DNA from: Bdellovibrionales bacterium
GTDB lineage: Bacteria; Bdellovibrionota; Bacteriovoracia; Bacteriovoracales; Bacteriovoracaceae
Reading direction: 5' to 3'
NCBI GenBank assembly: GCA_005791855.1
Contig: SXUH01000166.1
Coordinates: 1-7,566, forward strand
Length of the DNA: 7,566 nucleotides
Shown: positions 7,301 through 7,566 of the stretch, in pieces
Position numbering within the stretch: the stretch's first letter is position 1
Layout: the number at the start of each line of letters is the position of its first letter
Notes under the pieces: generated by a model
Databases searched by the model: none
What the model saw: only the letters and a program-made list of their open reading frames with translations
What the model was told of the DNA's origin: nothing
Program-made: the position numbers and the translations under genes

Positions 7301-7515
7301 AGCTTCTGCTGGCAGCGCTTGAGCTCGGGCCTGAGCGACTTGCCCTTCTTCGACTTCTCCGTCACCGCGAGCTCCGCCGCCAGGCTGGGCGCGTAGTGCT
7401 CGAGGCGTTCGACGCTGTAGAGATCCTCGTGGATGGGCTCCTCGTTCAAGAGCTCACCCGACTGTCCGAGTAGGGATAGGAAATCTGCGTAAGAGTTGGC
7501 TTTGGATTTCATCAT
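1..7515 (-). CDS. ndvB: Cyclic beta-1,2-glucan synthase, NdvB/ChvB type (3' end outside window)
   Basis: This inner-membrane enzyme makes cyclic beta-1,2-glucan from UDP-glucose. In characterised homologues one polypeptide performs self-glucosylation, elongation, phosphorolytic length control and ring closure. I translated all 2505 codons without meeting a stop. In order there are: an N-terminal soluble region with EWFVDNFHIIETQLREI (94-110); two membrane segments; a GT84 domain with DSD (635-637) and RQHRW (780-784); four membrane segments; a cyclisation domain with VAHRTSPTNIGL (1045-1056) and SYMAHHQGMSLLA (1489-1501); and two GH94-related modules, the second ending just past GVRTHFSDD (2446-2454). 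The start is the first of two tandem ATGs (7515 and 7512). An in-frame TGA lies at 7548-7546 with no other start codon between. Known members are about 2800-2870 residues, so some 300-400 residues are missing off the left edge. No frameshift is seen. The family call is very secure. The symbol is by homology, and the biological role (osmoadaptation, host interaction) is inferred. Confidence 0.97.
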   Translation of the reverse strand, partial: MMKSKANSYADFLSLLGQSGELLNEEPIHEDLYSVERLEHYAPSLAAELAVTEKSKKGKSLRPELKRCQQKLESVYTSLASAIQSKQPVSPAAEWFVDNFHIIETQLREIKQSLPDTYYYGLPQLAKGELKGYPRVYSIALEIIAHTDCRFDPTVLQKFLTAYQKVTPLKIGELWALVITIRFVLVQQLTVLSHRILSARANREKANALADRLLARASDPQVSEKELTDLLAAELGEAKTFNRAFIVQLIQRLRDQDPNVWPAFDWIERKLQDLQTSSQRVTQLELHNQAAGQVTIGNIIGSMRLLMSLDWREFIENVNHIDPILGKDPAGVYHRMDFGTRDQYRHVVEHLSKRSEHTELEVAQKAIDCASKEDPQSHRGHVGYYLVGEGREGFEELCDYRPDLRESFNRFVLHHPTFFYLGSLFVFTCLLLIPVLNYYRNLSDDQWYRLAFALLAIFPASDLALSLLNHYITNFIHPRPLPRIDTEKGIPGDAATMVVIPTLFTKETVIRELLERLEIHYLANPDPALTFALLGDFGDALAERMATDERLLAVAVEGITDLNRKYSAPGAPRFHLFHRKRLYNDSEGAWIGWERKRGKLLEFNRLLRGATDTSYVVATAGPDLLRKIKYVITLDSDSQLPRDAAAKLVGTILHPLNRPYFNPAVGRVTAGYGILQPRISITATSAKATRFARISSGNIGIDPYTTAVSDVYQDLFQEGSFTGKGLYVVDAFEKAMENRVPENAVLSHDLFEGSYARSALVTDVELFDDYPADYETFSKRQHRWTRGDWQIAAWLFPKAPDEKGRRVRNDLTVISRWKIFDNLRRTLVPIASLLWLVLSWTLLPGNPAFWTSLIVLMYFFPVYSTVTTGHWMQKGNVTWQGYFLGGLREFKIKISQILLTVTFLAQQAYTQADAILRVTYRMFVSRKKLLEWTSFAQLQSKAEKKTSYVTSGPVLAVVIGAIVYLARPEALKIASPFLLLWLLNPLIKNWLASAPKVKEPALEGEEVRDFRAYARLTWHFFETFVTQEDNWLAPDNYQEEPRPVVAHRTSPTNIGLQLMAQASAYDLGYVGRVDVVEQMEKTFATLGKLSTMHGHFFNWYDTVSLEPLNPRYISTVDSGNLAGHLLTFKQFLGELGVRKRPLETLRRGLEDTLVQLHDVTAGLHALSPATGAVSFEEVHVILARLLEKVRAAKVETEAEWRIILSALFHELTEAEDIMEVIVQDLKTEKEDFNTGLAWMRSALTQVSSFLKDLDHDPADLRAREARLMQQCEDIALGMDFRFLFDERRKLFVIGFNVVDSRRDNSYYDLLASESRLASFVAIAKGDVSQEHWFRLGRQMAPVKSGRALIAWTATMFEYLMPVLVMRRYAETLLEQTYKSVVQRQIEYGEQKGVPWGVSESGFNARDLQMNYQYGPFGIPGLGLKRGLSDDLVVSPYSTMLAALIDPKAALANLKRLVKLGAYGRFGFYESIDYTAERIPSKQKFVILHSYMAHHQGMSLLAMNNVLNENVMQDRFHAEPLVQATELLLQERVPKTVELSQPRSEEIKSSGFLHSAMDSHPRLYSDVNLSLPRTQLLSNGTYSVMVTSTGAGYSRCGPLAVTRWREDATRDHWGQYFYIRNRSTNHYWSATHQPTGVVPKSFGATFSEDKVSFWRRDEQCLTLTEILVSPEDNVELRRISITNESSERQEFEVTSFMETVIAKPNDDAAHPAFSNLFVQTEYLPGVGALLGTRRARSNKENPPFAFHVASSDSAPLGATQFETDRSRFIGRGRDVSEPIVIHENRPLSNTAGSVLDPIFSLRQTYVIEPGETTSVTFVTGLVQFREEAIELIDKYRDVHTFTRESEIAWTQSQVLLRHLNISNAKAHVYQRLAGRVLYLDSSLRPASHVLAQNTRAQSNLWAYGISGDLPIIMTQISDEKDMALVRELLHAHEYLRLKGLKIDLVILNERAPSYLQTLQDELLRQIRMSGSQALLDKPGGIFLRRTDLIPHEDIILLRTVSRVILNAEKGSLEEQLKHRKVTVNYPQALVPKAQAPAAAPSGEPESVSHTSAGLEFYNGLGGFADQGREYVIVLKEGQWTPAPWINVIANSHDFGFIVSESGLGYTWSANSRENRITPWSNDPVSDPAGEIIYLRDEDTGKFWSLTPLPIREPEPYVIRHGQGYTRFEHHSHGIDQALEVFVALETGVKLARVILKNTGAAPRRISVTSYVEWVLGFQRGTTAAYIIPELDPQTGAILARNPYNNEFASRVAFADISEVDRSSTCDRREFIGRNGSPKAPAAMARVGLSGTHGAGVDPCAAFQTKLDLAPGEATTVVIVLGQAESVETARHTIMKYRDKDLVEKAYRDSRSYWEKTLSRVEIKTPDKAMDLLVNKWLLYQTLSCRIWARSAFYQSGGAFGYRDQLQDVMAMVHSHPEITRAQILTAAARQFKEGDVQHWWHPPTGRGVRTHFSDDLIWLPFVVTYYVKATGDFSVLDEVVPFIEAPLLLPGQDDSYTHPQVSDEKG
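505..1263 (-). repeat. Protein-level internal repeat, copy B (supersandwich)
   Basis: Residues 2085-2337 form the second copy. Matching landmarks are GLGY (2101-2104), YLR (2132-2134), W-S (2142-2143), DRREFIGR (2265-2272), APGEAT (2308-2313) and KYRD (2334-2337). The offset from copy A is 512-515 residues in the first half and 501-502 in the second, so the copies differ by a net indel of about 13 residues between the W-S and DR-x-x-FIGR landmarks. Confidence 0.72.
1486..2838 (-). other. First GH94-like module, apparently without a catalytic centre
   Basis: Residues about 1560-2010 begin with a GH94-type beta-supersandwich containing LSNGTYSVMVTSTGAGYSRC (1576-1595) and AAHPAFSNLFVQTEY (1707-1721). 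A shortened helical part follows with AQSNLWAYGISGDLPIIMTQ (1895-1914). The latter aligns in position and pattern with the AFGYRDQLQDVMAM segment (2398-2411) of the second module. The blocks that follow in the second module, GDVQHWWHPPTGR and SDD, have no counterpart here before the linker begins near residue 2026. It therefore reads as a truncated, non-catalytic copy, as is usual in this family, perhaps serving as a structural or glucan-holding element. Confidence 0.8.
2008..2793 (-). repeat. Protein-level internal repeat, copy A (supersandwich)
   Basis: Residues 1575-1836 form the first of two diverged copies of the GH94 N-terminal supersandwich. Landmarks shared with copy B at a near-constant offset are GAGY (1589-1592), YIR (1617-1619), W-S (1627-1628), DRSRFIGR (1763-1770), EPGETT (1807-1812) and the closing KYRD (1833-1836). 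The two copies are similar in protein only; the DNA is too diverged to be a recombination repeat. Confidence 0.72.
2926..4488 (-). other. Cyclisation (transglycosylase) domain, glucoamylase-like / GH189
   Basis: Residues about 1010-1530 match the central glucoamylase-like region of these synthases. This region has been shown in a bacterial homologue to close linear beta-1,2-glucan into a ring by transglycosylation and was classified as GH189. Diagnostic blocks are GHFFNWYDT (1094-1102), PRYISTVDSGNLAGHL (1110-1125), ERRKLFVIGFNVVDSRRDNS (1286-1305), MFEYLMPVLVMRRYAETLLE (1355-1374), GVPWGVSESGFNARD (1392-1406), GLSDDLVVSPYSTMLAAL (1426-1443), GFYESIDYT (1466-1474) and SYMAHHQGMSLLA (1489-1501). 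The best candidates for catalytic acids by position are E1399 (in VSESGF) and E1469 (in GFYESI). This is my inference and is not proven here. Residues 1166-1280 form a charged, probably helical segment between the conserved halves. Confidence 0.88.
4546..5046 (-). other. Membrane segments 3 to 6 of the synthase
   Basis: Four hydrophobic stretches follow the GT84 domain: about 825-844 (TLVPIASLLWLVLSWTLLPG), about 849-865 (FWTSLIVLMYFFPVYST), about 949-966 (VTSGPVLAVVIGAIVYLA) and about 975-991 (SPFLLLWLLNPLIKNWL). Between spans 4 and 5 lies an amphipathic segment (890-910, FKIKISQILLTVTFLAQQAY), which may lie along the membrane surface or contact the glucan channel. The total of six spans agrees with the topology reported for the Brucella enzyme, in which both termini are cytosolic. 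Boundaries were set by eye. Confidence 0.82.
5116..6078 (-). other. GT84 glucosyltransferase domain
   Basis: This cytosolic domain transfers glucose from UDP-glucose onto the growing, protein-bound beta-1,2-glucan. Residues 480-800 carry the spaced D, DxD, E/D, (Q/R)xxRW pattern described for Brucella Cgs. The domain opens with TMVVIPTLFT (496-505). A basic loop, FHLFHRKRLYN (574-584), leads into GWERKRGKLLEFNRLLRGAT (592-611). The DxD is at 635-637, inside YVITLDSDSQLPRDAA (630-645). LSHDLFEG (746-753) supplies the candidate E/D base. RQHRWTRGDWQ (780-790) is the RxxRW form of the last motif. All expected residues are present, so the domain should be active. Assigning individual catalytic roles is by family analogy. 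Confidence 0.94.
6115..6267 (-). other. Membrane segments 1 and 2 of the synthase
   Basis: Residues about 417-437 (TFFYLGSLFVFTCLLLIPVL and flanking) and about 448-467 (YRLAFALLAIFPASDLALSL) are two uncharged hydrophobic stretches. A short polar turn, NYYRNLSDDQW, separates them. They match the first two of six membrane spans described for Brucella Cgs, which place the following glucosyltransferase domain in the cytosol. Span limits are estimated by eye. Confidence 0.82.
6286..7515 (-). other. NdvB N-terminal soluble region (residues 1-410)
   Basis: This is the cytosolic region ahead of the first membrane segment. Residues 1-90 are charged and variable. Family-typical conservation begins at AEWFVDNFHIIE (93-104) and continues through LPQLAKGELKGYPRVYSIAL (122-141) and IAHTDCRFDP (144-153). 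A second conserved block runs about 287-345 and includes NQAAGQVTIGNIIGSMRL (288-305) and DWREFIENVNHIDPIL (310-325), followed by GVYHRMDFGTRDQYR (331-345). Between them, residues 185-285 look like long amphipathic helices rich in Leu, Arg and Glu. Its exact biochemical role is not evident from sequence. In the family it is part of the synthase polypeptide and not a separate protein. Confidence 0.85.
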
Positions 7516-7561
7516 GCTTTCTTCTCTGTGGGTTACGGTTCTCGATCACAGTAAATGATGA
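7509..7561 (-). promoter_or_regulatory. Possible hairpin enclosing the ribosome site and both start codons
   Basis: On the minus strand, TCATCAT (7561-7555) is the exact complement of ATGATGA (7515-7509), which contains both candidate start codons. Nested inside, CTGTG (7551-7547) is complementary to CACAG (7530-7526), leaving a 16-base loop. The arms are separated by an asymmetric internal loop of 3 and 10 bases, and the 10-base side holds most of the purine-rich ribosome site. If transcription begins upstream of 7561, the mRNA could fold to cover the start. The outer stem is mostly A-U, so chance remains a real possibility. Confidence 0.3.
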
Positions 7562-7566
7562 CACCA
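7516..7566 (-). promoter_or_regulatory. 5' leader of the synthase gene with weak ribosome binding site
   Basis: These 51 bases precede the start codon and are visibly richer in A and T than the gene. Read on the minus strand, a purine run AGAGAAGAAAG (7527-7517) sits directly before ATG. It is a poor match to AGGAGG, so initiation may be weak or may rely on the AT-rich first codons. I cannot identify a convincing -35/-10 promoter in so short a stretch; the promoter probably lies beyond the window edge. Confidence 0.45.

Noticed and set aside
1945..7473. 1842-residue plus-strand ORF
   Set aside because: It lies exactly antisense to the synthase codons. Its translation is a low-complexity mix of Val, Glu, Leu, Gly, Asp and His with no recognisable domain. 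It exists because TTA, CTA and TCA are missing from the real gene.
1..7566. Mobile element, CRISPR array, tRNA/rRNA gene, terminator or new multi-gene system
   Set aside because: There are no DNA-level direct repeats with spacers, no terminal inverted repeats, no transposase motifs and no RNA-gene signatures. Apart from 51 leader bases, the window is one coding frame of a known family.

Overview
The window is almost entirely one gene. On the minus strand, a single reading frame starts at the ATG at 7515 and stays open for 2505 codons to position 1, where the window cuts it before its stop. The product is recognisable along its whole length as a cyclic beta-1,2-glucan synthase (NdvB/ChvB/Cgs type), a giant inner-membrane enzyme. 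It takes glucose from UDP-glucose, builds a linear beta-1,2-glucan on itself, trims the chain by phosphorolysis, and closes it into a ring for export to the periplasm. Known full-length members are about 2800-2870 residues, so roughly 300-400 C-terminal residues lie beyond the window.

Layout in the direction of translation (right to left): a 51-base AT-richer leader (7516-7566) with a possible hairpin over the start codons; a soluble helical N-terminal region (residues about 1-410); two membrane segments (about 417-467); a GT84 glucosyltransferase domain (about 480-800); four more membrane segments (about 824-990); a cyclisation domain of the glucoamylase-like/GH189 type (about 1010-1530); an incomplete, apparently non-catalytic GH94-like module (about 1560-2010); an Ala/Pro-rich linker (about 2026-2050); and the true C-terminal GH94 phosphorylase module (2050 onward), cut inside its catalytic domain just after the conserved S-D-D motif.

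The organism is probably a Gram-negative bacterium with a high-GC genome, since this glucan is a periplasmic osmoregulatory and host-interaction molecule. The wobble bias is extreme: TTA, CTA and TCA codons occur only three times in 2505 codons, so the plus strand looks like it carries giant ORFs (25-1935 and 1945-7473) that are only antisense shadows. I cannot fix the taxon, and there is no neighbouring gene for context. I see no mobile element, RNA gene, CRISPR array or terminator, and no evidence of a new multi-gene system. The points worth a second look are the leader hairpin, the internal GH94 duplication, and a few domain details.
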